The notes under the pieces were generated by a model. That model was not told where the DNA came from. It ran no database searches and worked only from the letters and a program-made list of their open reading frames with translations. Shown piece by piece: positions 17,558-25,573 of a stretch of DNA of 64,000 bases (position 1 is the stretch's first letter; every line of letters starts with the position of its first letter). This stretch comes from JARRKC01 sp037388505. GTDB taxonomy: Bacteria; Acidobacteriota; UBA6911; RPQK01; JAPXNP01. Made by a program: the position numbers and the translations under genes. The stretch covers positions 1 through 64,000 of the forward strand of contig JARRKC010000044.1 of assembly GCA_037388505.1 (NCBI GenBank), given 5' to 3'.

Positions 17558-17653
17558 TTATTCCTCCTTGCTGGCTTTCGAAGTGAGATCCGTGGCGCCA
17601 CACGCAGCGGCAACCAGCATCAAGAGGAGGATCCGCCGAATCGGCAACTTCAT
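17558..17653 (-). pseudogene. Truncated lipoprotein (signal peptide only)
   Basis: A 31-residue frame whose ATG overlaps the stop of the upstream NTF2-like gene (ATGA at 17650-17653). It is a nearly complete lipoprotein signal: charged start MKLPIRR, hydrophobic core ILLLMLV, lipobox VAAAC. Only 12 residues follow before the TAA. The AAGGAGGA near its end serves the next gene. It looks like the start of a lipoprotein gene whose body was lost, but a genuine small lipoprotein cannot be excluded. Confidence 0.55.
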
Positions 17654-18075
17654 CGTCCATGTCCCGGCAGCGTGACGACGCCAAGCTGCTGCCACATGCC
17701 GAGCAGATCCAACTGCTCCCAGGCTTCGATGATCTTGCCGTCGACGATGCGGTAGATCGTGATCCCGCTGATGGCGAGCGGTTTGCCGGTCGGCTCCACG
17801 CCCGGCATGGGGCCGGTCTGGGTTCCTGTCGCCGTCCACCGCCCCACCAACGTGTCACCGCAGTCGATCATGTCCTCATAGGTGACATGCGAATCGGGAA
17901 AGGCGCCCCGGTACATCGCAATCGCCCGCCGCCAACTTTCCCGATCACCCTGGCCACCGGGCATATGAGGACCGTGGTACGCGGCATCGGCCGCCATGAC
18001 TTCGTCGACCACGTCCAGGTTGCCGCGGTTCCAAATCTCGTCTGCAATGCGTGAGATCAGGGCTGTGTTGTCCAC
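17650..18075 (-). CDS. SnoaL-like (NTF2-fold) ester cyclase family protein
   Basis: 141 residues from a GTG at 18075 with GAGAGGA placed 8 bases upstream. The open frame continues upstream but without a better start. The sequence has the SnoaL-like pattern: an N-terminal helix with IWNRGNLDVVDEVMAADAAYHGP, then GFPDSH-like AFPDSHVTYEDMI, and a final strand region YRIVDGKIIEAWEQLDLLGMWQQLG. Members include polyketide cyclases and many small-molecule-binding proteins, so the substrate is open. It overlaps a lipoprotein stump downstream. Directly upstream is the remnant of a second SnoaL-like gene. Confidence 0.85.
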   Translation of the reverse strand: MDNTALISRIADEIWNRGNLDVVDEVMAADAAYHGPHMPGGQGDRESWRRAIAMYRGAFPDSHVTYEDMIDCGDTLVGRWTATGTQTGPMPGVEPTGKPLAISGITIYRIVDGKIIEAWEQLDLLGMWQQLGVVTLPGHGR

Positions 18076-18101
18076 CTTGACTGTCCTCTCCGTCCGCTTC
18101 G

Positions 18102-18305
18102 CTAGGTCGTTCCGACCGCGGGGAAATGTCCGAGCTGCTGGAGCGCATTCAGGTTGTCCCATTCGACCCAGATTTCGGCGATCCGGTCCTTCTCAATCCG
18201 GATGATTCCGATAAAGGGCAGCTCCAGACGCTTGTTGCTGGGCGGAAAGGGACCCCAGGGGCCCTTCTGGGTGCCCGAGTAGCGCGCTCGAATCGTGACG
18301 ACCTC
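18102..18305 (-). pseudogene. C-terminal remnant of a second SnoaL-like gene
   Basis: Directly after the TAG of the secreted protein at 18306, and in the same frame, 67 codons read EVVTIRARYSGTQKGPWGP, then PSNKRLELPFIGIIRIEKDR, then IAEIWVEWDNLNALQQLGHF, and end in a TAG at 18102-18104. This is the second half of a SnoaL-like protein (compare EAWEQLDLLGMWQQLG in the intact neighbour). There is no start codon, and the first half of the fold is missing. The upstream gene's coding end and this remnant were probably brought together by a deletion. Confidence 0.75.
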
Positions 18306-19007
18306 CTACTTCTTGAAGATGAAAACAAACTGCTCGACGGCCGTTTCGGGAAAGAAGAGGGGTGGTCCGACGTCGGGGCCGGACGGCTGATCCGGCTGCT
18401 GGAAGGCTCCGACGACGTGCCATTCGAAGGCGTCCGTGACAAGACAGGCGCCGGCGGGCTCGTTGGCAAAGCCTGGCGGGAGCTTTTCGGACATCGGCCC
18501 CGGCGGCTGAACCAGCGTGATGATCGCCTCTCCGGCAGGAGAAGCTTTGAAACTGTTTCCACTCCGACCTCTTTCTCCGAGAGCGCCCTCACCAATCGCG
18601 TTCGACATGTCGGGAGGCGGGCCGAGATCGAACCCGGGTTCCTTGAAGAGGATGAGCCAAAGACGATACATCGCATCGGGGATCAGTCCGCTCAAGTGGA
18701 GCTCGACGCGCGTTCCCGAGGGCACGCACGTGGCCTCGGCCGTACCGGCGGCGGCGGCGAACGTTGCCGCTGTCACGGTCCGGCCGTCGGGTGCGAGAAC
18801 GGGCTTCCCACTGCGCCGATAGTAGAGCTTCGTATCCGGGTCCGCCTTGGCGGGGATGACGGTGTTGCCTTGGGCGTCGACCGTAAGCCCTTCGACAATC
18901 AGGAATTCAGCCTGATCAGATGGACGGGCCGCTCCCTGCCCCCCGAAAGCTGTTGTTGCGAGCAGGCTCGCCATCATGAGAATCATTGGAAACAGGCCTT
19001 TCGTCAT
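18306..19007 (-). CDS. Secreted protein of unknown function
   Basis: 233 residues with a Sec signal peptide (MTKGLFPMILMMASLLATTAFG). The mature part is beta-rich: a strand region FLIVEGLTVDAQGNTVIPAKAD near the start, a middle HLSGLIPDAMYRLWLILF that looks like an immunoglobulin-like strand pair, and a Gly/Pro-rich segment. The C-terminus is VEQFVFIFKK. I do not recognise a named family. The stop is followed in frame by the SnoaL remnant, so the annotated C-terminus may itself be affected by the deletion that created that remnant. Confidence 0.7.
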   Translation of the reverse strand: MTKGLFPMILMMASLLATTAFGGQGAARPSDQAEFLIVEGLTVDAQGNTVIPAKADPDTKLYYRRSGKPVLAPDGRTVTAATFAAAAGTAEATCVPSGTRVELHLSGLIPDAMYRLWLILFKEPGFDLGPPPDMSNAIGEGALGERGRSGNSFKASPAGEAIITLVQPPGPMSEKLPPGFANEPAGACLVTDAFEWHVVGAFQQPDQPSGPDVGPPLFFPETAVEQFVFIFKK

Positions 19008-19099
19008 TGGATGCTCGCTCCCCCCTCTCTTTGGCCCATCCGCAGTTCAGGAGTGGCCGCCCGGTTCAGCGGCGAGTAGATGTCCAGCGTACTCTGGGA

Positions 19100-19591
19100 C
19101 TACTTGTCCGGCGATGAGCTGAACACTGAGGTTTCCACGGAGCACTTCCAGGAGCCGTCCGCCCGCTTCTTCCAAATGCACACATAGTGTCCCGGCTTGG
19201 TCACTGGGTTGCCCGCCGGATCGCTCACGGAGAGTTCGAAGCTACCTGACGTGTATCCGAGTTCTCCGGAACGGGCGACGACCGCCGTCTCGGGTTCCCA
19301 GGAAAGCGAGAACCCCGGCTGACTGCGATTCCTGTTGACCAGCTGGCTAATCGCCTGCTTTCCGACGAGCGGCGGAGCTCCGGGAAAGTAGTTGACGGCA
19401 TCATCCGCCCAGAAGCTGGTCAGGCCTGGAATGTCGCCTTTTCGGGCTGCCTCCGCCCAGGCACGGTCCGTCTCGAGGAGTGCCTGGCCCTCGGACTCCA
19501 TGTTTGCTGAACCGGATTGACGAGCGCACGCGACAGCAAAGGGGATCACGAGGAGCGCCGCCAACACGAAGAGTTGAAGTGGTCGCGTCAT
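19100..19591 (-). CDS. NTF2-like (DUF4440/SnoaL) lipoprotein
   Basis: 163 residues from the ATG at 19591, preceded by GAGGAAG. The signal sequence RPLQLFVLAALLVIPFAVAC ends in a lipobox-like VACA, so the protein is probably anchored to a membrane. The mature domain is NTF2-like: LLETDRAWAEAARKGDIPGLTSFWADDAV, then a strand-rich half ending GHYVCIWKKRADGSWKCSVET, typical of DUF4440. This fold usually binds small ligands or mediates protein interaction. It stands between the methyltransferase and the secreted protein on the same strand, close to two other NTF2-fold sequences. Confidence 0.85.
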   Translation of the reverse strand: MTRPLQLFVLAALLVIPFAVACARQSGSANMESEGQALLETDRAWAEAARKGDIPGLTSFWADDAVNYFPGAPPLVGKQAISQLVNRNRSQPGFSLSWEPETAVVARSGELGYTSGSFELSVSDPAGNPVTKPGHYVCIWKKRADGSWKCSVETSVFSSSPDK

Positions 19592-19686
19592 TGTCTTCCT
19601 CGTCCTTTCGTAGTCGCCCGTGTGTCTACTTCGACCAGCGGTCAATCCAGAGCCAAACCGCAGGACGCTGCAAACCCGGACTCCGG

Positions 19687-20700
19687 CTACTTGATGCCGA
19701 TCACCATGGAATCAGGGCCGAGGAGGTGCTCCACTCTGGTTTCTCTGAAACCGGCCTCCTTCATCCACCCTTCACAATCGGCCCCGGTGTAGTCGAAGCC
19801 GCCGGGGGTCTCGACCAGCATGTTCAGGCTCATGAGAAGGCCGAAGGCGTTCTTCGAGCGGTCATCATCGATGACGGCCTCATAGACGATCACAGCCCCA
19901 CCGTCCGGGACCGCTTCGTAGCCTTTCCGAATCAATGCCTTCTTCTCAGCCAGAGCCCAGTCATGCAGGATGTGGCCGAAGAGCACGACATCGGCCTTGG
20001 GCAGCGACTCCTTGAAGAAGTCTCCGGACCGAAAGCTCAAGCGCCGCGCAACCCCGTTGCTGAGGGCATAGTCCTCGAAGATCGGTTCAATCTCGGGAAG
20101 ATCGAAGCCGATGCCGGTCACATGCGGATGAGCGCTCGCAATCTGGACGGCCAGGTCTCCCTGGGAGGTCCCCACGTCCACAAAGCTGTTGTAGTCTTGC
20201 CAGGGGAACTTCGCGGCGATCGCCTGGTTCGCGGCGTGACTCACGCCGGTCATCGCCGCAGTGAACTCTCTCAGGCGGGCAGGATCGGCATAGAGAGCGG
20301 CAAAATGTCCGTCCGCCTCCTGTTGAATTTCGTTCTGAGGTCTGCCGGTACGCAGGGCCTGCGTGAGGTGTCCCCAGAATCCGTAAAGCCGGTTGTTGGC
20401 CATTTCGAGGATGCCACCGATGTAGGACGGCTTTCCCTTTGCCAAAAACAGCTCGGAATCCGGAGCATTCCGATACACATCCCCTTCTCTCCGCAGGAAG
20501 CCCAGCGCCACCAGCGCGTCGAGAAAATCGCGGGCCGATCTCGGGTGAAGCCCGAGTCTCCCTCGAAGGGTGTTCAAATCCAGCGGACGCTTGGACAACT
20601 CGGTGAACACACCGATTTCAACGGCACTCAACAGGGTCTTCGAGGCCCAAAAACCCAGACCGATCTGCAGAATATGCTCAGGGGTAGGTTGCTCGCTCAT
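19687..20700 (-). CDS. O-methyltransferase, acetylserotonin/hydroxyneurosporene type
   Basis: 337 residues from the ATG at 20700, with GGAGG 8 bases upstream. The N-terminal third is a winged-helix dimerisation domain (ILQIGLGFWASKTLLSAVEIGVFTEL). The Rossmann half has the SAM loop FVDVGTSQGDLAVQIA (about 170-185). The family's catalytic-His block follows as VLFGHILHDWALAEKKALI. It methylates hydroxyl groups of small aromatic or polyketide-like substrates with S-adenosylmethionine. A SnoaL-like gene nearby on the same strand is suggestive of secondary metabolism, but there is no polyketide synthase in the window. Confidence 0.9.
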   Translation of the reverse strand: MSEQPTPEHILQIGLGFWASKTLLSAVEIGVFTELSKRPLDLNTLRGRLGLHPRSARDFLDALVALGFLRREGDVYRNAPDSELFLAKGKPSYIGGILEMANNRLYGFWGHLTQALRTGRPQNEIQQEADGHFAALYADPARLREFTAAMTGVSHAANQAIAAKFPWQDYNSFVDVGTSQGDLAVQIASAHPHVTGIGFDLPEIEPIFEDYALSNGVARRLSFRSGDFFKESLPKADVVLFGHILHDWALAEKKALIRKGYEAVPDGGAVIVYEAVIDDDRSKNAFGLLMSLNMLVETPGGFDYTGADCEGWMKEAGFRETRVEHLLGPDSMVIGIK

Positions 20701-21040
20701 CCGCAATTCCTCCGTGGTTGCATGAGAGCCGATCCGTCCGGTGCCCGGTCTCGCGGACGAGTCGGCTCAAGTCGTTTCCCGACTCGAGAATCGGAATCAA
20801 AAGGAATGAATATGTAAATAAGCATACTCCATAGCACACTGAAAGCAAATGGCAGCCAAATCTGTTGATGCAGTCCCGAGGTGCCGGGAAGAGGATGGTG
20901 ATCACCTGTCAGGGTCGATCGGCCCATCCGGCTACTGCTCGTCGCCGTGCTGCTGGCCAGGGCTCCTTCTGAGCGAGACGGACATGCTCGACTGATGCTT
21001 GTTCAGAGATCGGGCTCGTTTGCCGACAGGGGGTGGCGGG
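20701..21040. other. Intergenic, promoter region of the methyltransferase
   Basis: About 340 bases with no protein-like frame. The stretch at 20805-20840 is AT-rich (GAATGAATATGTAAATAAGC) and is the likeliest place for the minus-strand promoter, but no clean hexamer pair is seen. Confidence 0.4.
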
Positions 21041-21120
21041 ATGAGTCTGGAACTACTGCGGAACGAAGCACTCTGGAAGATCGAGAAACTGGGTCACATC
21101 GACATCGTGATCGGAACTCT
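21041..21120 (+). pseudogene. Possible N-terminal scrap of a glycosyltransferase
   Basis: From the ATG at 21041 (GGGGG 6-10 bases upstream) the frame reads MSLELLRNEALWKIEKLG then HIDIVIGTL and then loses any protein-like character over the converging neighbour. An amphipathic helix followed by a DIVIG strand is how several GT2-like sugar transferases begin (DIVVGIPxYN). The NDP-sugar motif itself is absent. It is short and the assignment is weak. Confidence 0.25.
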
Positions 21121-21126
21121 TCACCG

Positions 21127-21678
21127 TCACTGCTCGAGCCAGGGCTGGAGTGCCTTCTCGAGAGCCGCTTTGCTGTACGCTTGACCAACCTCGAGACCCC
21201 TCGCCTGCATCCAGAAAGTGGGCTCGGGGGGAGAGTCCTTCCATAGGATGTAGGGCTTGTAGAAGACGAACAGGTCCCACGCCTGGATCTCCGCAATCCC
21301 GAACTCCTTCGAGTAGGTCCTGGATCCCCACTTCCAGAGATCCCAGAAATTCTCCACTCGTGGATCCGGTACGTACCGCATGGCTTGAGAGGCAGCATAG
21401 TGCGTGTCGTTCCGCATCCACGGGGTCCAGAGGATGAAAACCTGAAGGCTCTTGGCCTGTGGGTGCGCGGCGAGGATTTCTTCAACCTGGGAGGCCCTCC
21501 CAAGACAATGTGGTCAGGTTGGGGCCACGATCAGGATGAGGCGTCCTTTGGCCGCCGAAGCATTGAAGGCCTCTCTGAATGCTGCCGCGTCGAAGGACAG
21601 CGAGACGACATCCGCACTCAGCACGAATGCGGCCAAGCCTGCCAGTGAAAGTCCAAGAAGGAAGATCCTGCGTCTCAA
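21127..21678 (-). CDS. Thioredoxin-fold selenoprotein candidate with UPHC active site (in-frame TGA)
   Basis: Read through a TGA at 21514-21516, this frame gives 183 residues. From the TTG at 21678 there is a signal sequence (RRRIFLLGLSLAGLAAFVLSA). Then come FREAFNASAAKGRLILIVAPT, a TGA at codon 55, PHCLGRASQVEEILAAHPQA, SLQVFILWTPWMRNDT, and a C-terminal half with DPRVENFWD and AWDLFVFYKP. Sequence on both sides of the TGA is thioredoxin-like in one frame. The TGA falls exactly on the first Cys of a DsbA-type CPHC motif. A hairpin follows at the distance expected of a bacterial SECIS. I infer selenocysteine insertion, giving a periplasmic thiol or peroxide redox enzyme. The start codon is uncertain, since no good ribosome-binding site is visible. 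The alternative is a nonsense pseudogene. A NosL-like metal protein is divergent to it. Confidence 0.7.
21486..21504 (-). promoter_or_regulatory. Candidate bacterial SECIS hairpin
   Basis: On the coding (minus) strand the RNA after UGA can fold CUUGGGA against UCCCAGG, seven pairs including one G-U, around the loop GGGCC. The loop starts at base 20 counting the U of UGA as 1, inside the 16-37 base window used for bacterial SECIS elements. The loop begins with G, as required. It lies wholly inside the coding sequence, as bacterial SECIS elements do. Confidence 0.6.
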
Positions 21679-21892
21679 ACCAAAGAAAGAATACTCAGGT
21701 CGACAAGCTGTTGGCAAGCCGAGCAAGCAGGATGGTCTCAAACGTTCCCGGCTTCTCCTGGTTTCCTGGAGCCGTCGTTGTCCAGTTTCGCGATGGGGCG
21801 CGATTTTGCCGGCGGCGCAGCGACGTCGCGAATGGTAGTACAATCGATCCAAACAATCGATCCAATCACGATCCCATCTTGTGAGGTGAGCC

Positions 21893-22381
21893 ATGACCCG
21901 CCAGCTCTTCGCGGCAGCGATCATACTCGCATTGACAGGTGGAGTCGGCTACCGCTTTTGGCCGGAACGGGAACCACTCTGCCCTGTCTGCGGCAGACCG
22001 ATTCATCATGCGACTTCGTACTACGTCACGCTTGACAACGGAAAGAGGGTGGAGCTCTGTTGCACGCGCTGTGGACTCCGCTTCCAGGAGAACGGCGGCG
22101 ACGTCCGCACGGCGCGGGTGACCGACTTCGATACGGGAAGACTACTGGACCCCGAGGCCGCCGTTTATGTCGAGGGCAGCTCCGTGCATCCGTGCTGCAC
22201 GAACAAGGAACTTCTCAAGGATCAGGCCGGGTCGGAATACGAACGGACCTGGGACCGCTGTCTACCAAGCGTGATCGCCTTCTCCTCGAAGCAGGCGGCC
22301 CAGAAGTTTCAGAGCGAGCATGGGGGCGAGCTACGCACCCACGAAGAGATCGTTTCCGAGACCCGGATCGGGGCCTACTAG
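21893..22381 (+). CDS. NosL-like metal-binding lipoprotein/anchored protein
   Basis: 162 residues with an N-terminal hydrophobic anchor (LFAAAIILALTGGVGYRF). Cys pairs follow: CPVCGRPIHH (residues about 30-39), ELCCTRCGLRF (about 54-64) and SSVHPCC. The later part, DFDTGRLLDPEAAVYV then SVIAFSSKQAAQKFQSEHGGEL, matches the NosL pattern, in which a copper-chaperone-like fold ends with a AFxxxxxAxxFxxxHGG block. It probably binds Cu or another soft metal outside the cytoplasm. It is divergent from the UPHC protein (about 215 bases between starts), which suggests shared control of a periplasmic thiol/metal function. The nos operon itself is not present. Confidence 0.75.
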   Translation: MTRQLFAAAIILALTGGVGYRFWPEREPLCPVCGRPIHHATSYYVTLDNGKRVELCCTRCGLRFQENGGDVRTARVTDFDTGRLLDPEAAVYVEGSSVHPCCTNKELLKDQAGSEYERTWDRCLPSVIAFSSKQAAQKFQSEHGGELRTHEEIVSETRIGAY

Positions 22382-22549
22382 TGACGACTGCCTCCTCTCG
22401 AGTTCCGATGGCTCCGCCGAAGTGTTCGCCATCGTCCTGACAAACTCTCTGCGCCTTCGGGGATCCGGTTGCCGAACTGACACTCTGTGCACCTGCGGCA
22501 TGCCCTCCAACTTCTTCGAGTAGCTTTCCTTAGGCCCGACCCGAATTTT

Positions 22550-22600
22550 CTATGCGCATTCCCGTTAAAAGAGGTGTATAATCGTCCTCACTTTTTTACA
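22550..22600 (+). promoter_or_regulatory. Promoter-like -10 element for the porin gene
   Basis: A perfect TATAAT at 22577-22582 follows an AT-richer stretch (CCCGTTAAAAGAGG) in an otherwise GC-rich region. The -35 position (near 22554-22559, CGCATT) is weak. A transcript from about 22589 would have a leader of about 90 bases before the ATG at 22682. Confidence 0.4.
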
Positions 22601-22681
22601 TTTCGTGTTAGTCCAGCGCATTTGTTCGCGCTTCAGGGCGACCTCAAGTAACGCGTAACAGAAGGGTTGAGGAATGTCGTT

Positions 22682-24166
22682 ATGACTCTCCCGGCGTCAA
22701 GACCATCGACACGGCGATCAGCCCGCTATTGTGTCAGGGCGTTTCTGCTCATCTTCCTCCTCGCAAGCCTCAGGGTCGGACTGGCCGAGGAGGCCGATTC
22801 GGAGGCGAAGGGGGGCAACCCGCCGGAGGCGGAACCCCGAGCCGCTTCGACGCCGATCCCGGAATTCAAGAACATCCGTTACGCCGAGAAGTGGACCACG
22901 GTGCGCGCGTCGGCCGTGTCGGAGCGCTACAAGGAGATCAAGTACATCCCGCTGAATGAGTCTGGACTCTTCTACCTGAGTTTGGGGGGACAGCTTCGGT
23001 TGCGTTCGGAGTCCTGGTGGTCGTACGGCTTTCGAGAGGGCCTCGACGATACGTTCGGTCTGTCCAGATTGCGTGTACATGCTGACATGTGGGTCGGGCC
23101 CCATGTCCGCTTCTTCGTCGAGGGAAAAAGCGCCCTGGCGACGGATCGGAACCTGCCGGGCGGCCTTCGAAACATCGACGTGGATACCCTGGACCTCGAG
23201 AACGCATTCGTCGAACTGGCAGGCGGAGATGGATCCGTGGGCTTGATGCTCGGAAGGCAGGAGCTTCAATACGGCAAGCAGCGTCTCGTTAGCCCTCTGG
23301 ATTGGGCGAACTCCCGCCGAACCTTTGACGTTGCCCGGGCGTCGGTTCATCACGCGAAGTGGAACGTCGATGGCTTCTGGGGAATGTTGGTTCCCGTCCA
23401 TAAGTATGAATTCAACACTCCGAGACGAGGGGATACGGACTTCTTCGGAGTCTATGCAACGCGAAATCTGGCTCCTCGAAATTTCCAGATGGATGTCTAC
23501 TGGCTGGGCCTGAACCGGCGATCGGCGACCTTCGGGAACCTGACGGCGCGGGAGAACCGACAGACATTCGGTTCTCGATTCGGGGGACGGTGGATCGATT
23601 CAGGGGATTTCGATCTCGAGGGTGCCGTTCAAGTTGGCAGCCACGGGAATCGTGACATTCTGGCGGCCATGTTCACCACGCAGCTGGGCTACACTTGGGC
23701 CGGCCTGCGCTGGGCGCCACGGGCCTATGCCAACTTCGACTACGCCTCCGGAGACGGCAATCCCGATGACGGACGCCTGGGGACCTTCAACCAGCTCTTT
23801 CCCCTCGGGCACGCCTACCTGGGATTCGCCGATTTCGTGGGGCGCCAGAATATCGAGGACCTGAGCATGGGTCTGGCCATATCGCCGATCCGCAGGGTCC
23901 GGCTTTCGGCGGACTGGCACAACTTCTGGAGAGCCGATCCTCACGACGCCCTTTACAACCCGGGGGGAGCGGTCGTCCGTCCGGGGAATGCGACCGAGTC
24001 TGCATCGGTCGGCCGTGAGGTAGACCTGGTCGGCCGCTACTTCTTCAGCCGGTACGTCGCGACCGAGCTGGGCTACTGCCATTTCTTTACAGGGGCCTTC
24101 CTGAGGGAGTCAGGAACCGATTCGCCCGTCCATTTCCTCTACGGCCAGATCATCCTGACCCTTTGA
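22682..24166 (+). CDS. Alginate-export-type outer membrane porin
   Basis: 494 residues from the ATG at 22682 (GAGGA 8 bases upstream). An in-frame TTG at 22667 is less likely. A signal peptide (RAFLLIFLLASLRVGLA) and an acidic linker precede a beta-barrel domain of the AlgE-like 'alginate export' family. Visible barrel features are alternating aromatic strands such as LRLRSESWWSYGFRE, MLGRQELQYGKQRLVSPLDWANSRRTFD, VRLSADWHNFWRADPHDALYNPGG and a final strand HFLYGQIILTL that ends in a hydrophobic residue. The RQELxYGxxRLV-P block is a family hallmark. In other bacteria such porins serve hydrocarbons or polysaccharides, so export of alginate is not implied. Confidence 0.88.
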   Translation: MTLPASRPSTRRSARYCVRAFLLIFLLASLRVGLAEEADSEAKGGNPPEAEPRAASTPIPEFKNIRYAEKWTTVRASAVSERYKEIKYIPLNESGLFYLSLGGQLRLRSESWWSYGFREGLDDTFGLSRLRVHADMWVGPHVRFFVEGKSALATDRNLPGGLRNIDVDTLDLENAFVELAGGDGSVGLMLGRQELQYGKQRLVSPLDWANSRRTFDVARASVHHAKWNVDGFWGMLVPVHKYEFNTPRRGDTDFFGVYATRNLAPRNFQMDVYWLGLNRRSATFGNLTARENRQTFGSRFGGRWIDSGDFDLEGAVQVGSHGNRDILAAMFTTQLGYTWAGLRWAPRAYANFDYASGDGNPDDGRLGTFNQLFPLGHAYLGFADFVGRQNIEDLSMGLAISPIRRVRLSADWHNFWRADPHDALYNPGGAVVRPGNATESASVGREVDLVGRYFFSRYVATELGYCHFFTGAFLRESGTDSPVHFLYGQIILTL

Positions 24167-24177
24167 ATCGCCGAGGT

Positions 24178-25545
24178 CTATCGGAAGCCGAAGAGGATCG
24201 GGAAGATCACGACCACCACCCCTGCCCAGGCGCCGTACACGGGCAGATAGATGGTCTGCCAGCGCTCCAGAGGGGCAAAAGAGGTTCGCTTCCCCAGGAA
24301 CCGCGAGTAGAGCACGGCCGACCAGCCGAGGTTCACGAGCAAAATGAGGTTCTCTCCCAGGGCCGCCACCCGGTTGGGGGTGAAGCCGAACTCGGTGATG
24401 CGCGCCGCGATCGCCCAAAGAGCGAAGGCATCGACGAGAAGGGCGCCGATGACCAGCAGCAGCTGCAGTTTGTCGAAGACTCCGGGCCGGGCCTGCGGAT
24501 CGCGTGCAGAGATTGAATAGAGGAGCAAACCCAGCACCAACACCAGAAGGAGGTCGAAACTGATCAGTACTTCCCTGGCGACATCGATGCCGCTACCGGT
24601 CCAGATCATGGTCGCCAAGAAGACCAGGAGCATGGCCGCGAACAGCGGTGTGAACAGGCGCGTGAGTACAGGTGCCATGTTCTCGATGACGCTCTGTTTG
24701 GCCTCCACCAGCCAACCGGCGACGAGGACCGCTCCGACGATTCCGCAGGGCAAGACCCAGGTTTGCAGAAAAGCATCGACCTCGATTCCGATGGCTTTGA
24801 AGACGGCCTCGGTGCAGGCCATCAGGACGCCGCCCCCGAAACCGATGAGGGAGTAGTAGATGAACCATTCTCCCGAGAAGCGCACGAAGTTCATGCGCTG
24901 GTCATGATCTCGCCAGTGGCCACCGACGTAGGCAAACCCGACCGCCAGCCACAACACGATAGGGAGATGCAGAGCCGCCAGCACCTCAGTGTGACCGTTC
25001 GGTTGAAAGGGCAGTAGGTTCACGACCAGGGCCGCTGCGACGAAGGGCGCGGCCAGCCGATAGAGTCCGAGCCGCTCAAGACCACGCTTCCAGGCAAAGT
25101 ATCCGGCGAGAAACGGCAGCACGAAGAGACTGAAGTTGCGGGCATAGAACGAGGTGTCGGCTTGCGGCCCTGCGATCTTCAGCCCGAACAATTCGGGAAG
25201 CTTGACCGCGATGCTTGCAGCGACGGCCAGACCGACCGCCATCATGGCTTCGCGATTTCCCGCCGACAGCGGTTCGCCTGCGGCAGGAGAAACAACGAGC
25301 TGTTTCCAAAGCCTCTCCGAGTGCTCCCGTGCGAACTCGCGTGAGAGAGAGTCAAGATCGCCCAGTCGCTTCACGGCCACGAGGAAAGCTTCGTCAGAAT
25401 CCAGGCCAGCCTCGCCGAGAGTTTTGACCTGAGTGCGGAGGTGGTCCTCGAGTTCATCAACGTCGACCGGGTGAATCGCCTGCCGACGGCGGAGGTATGT
25501 CCGCCATTCTCCGATGCGTGCCTCCAGTATTTTCTCCCTCTCCAT
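24178..25545 (-). CDS. Membrane protein with permease-prefix domain
   Basis: 455 residues from the ATG at 25545 (GGAGG 8 bases upstream). Residues 1-80 form a charged helical 'permease prefix' domain (ARIGEWRTYLRRRQAIHPVDVDELEDHLR, then FLVAVKRLGDLDSLSREFAREH), normally found in front of FtsX-like permeases in Acidobacteriota. Here it is followed by about ten hydrophobic helices, not an ABC permease fold. It lies directly downstream of a PadR gene, the usual partner of such prefix proteins, and its expression is probably PadR-controlled. Function is unknown. Confidence 0.8.
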   Translation of the reverse strand: MEREKILEARIGEWRTYLRRRQAIHPVDVDELEDHLRTQVKTLGEAGLDSDEAFLVAVKRLGDLDSLSREFAREHSERLWKQLVVSPAAGEPLSAGNREAMMAVGLAVAASIAVKLPELFGLKIAGPQADTSFYARNFSLFVLPFLAGYFAWKRGLERLGLYRLAAPFVAAALVVNLLPFQPNGHTEVLAALHLPIVLWLAVGFAYVGGHWRDHDQRMNFVRFSGEWFIYYSLIGFGGGVLMACTEAVFKAIGIEVDAFLQTWVLPCGIVGAVLVAGWLVEAKQSVIENMAPVLTRLFTPLFAAMLLVFLATMIWTGSGIDVAREVLISFDLLLVLVLGLLLYSISARDPQARPGVFDKLQLLLVIGALLVDAFALWAIAARITEFGFTPNRVAALGENLILLVNLGWSAVLYSRFLGKRTSFAPLERWQTIYLPVYGAWAGVVVVIFPILFGFR

Positions 25546-25573
25546 TTGCTCCACCTCCTCTGGGTCAGCGCCC

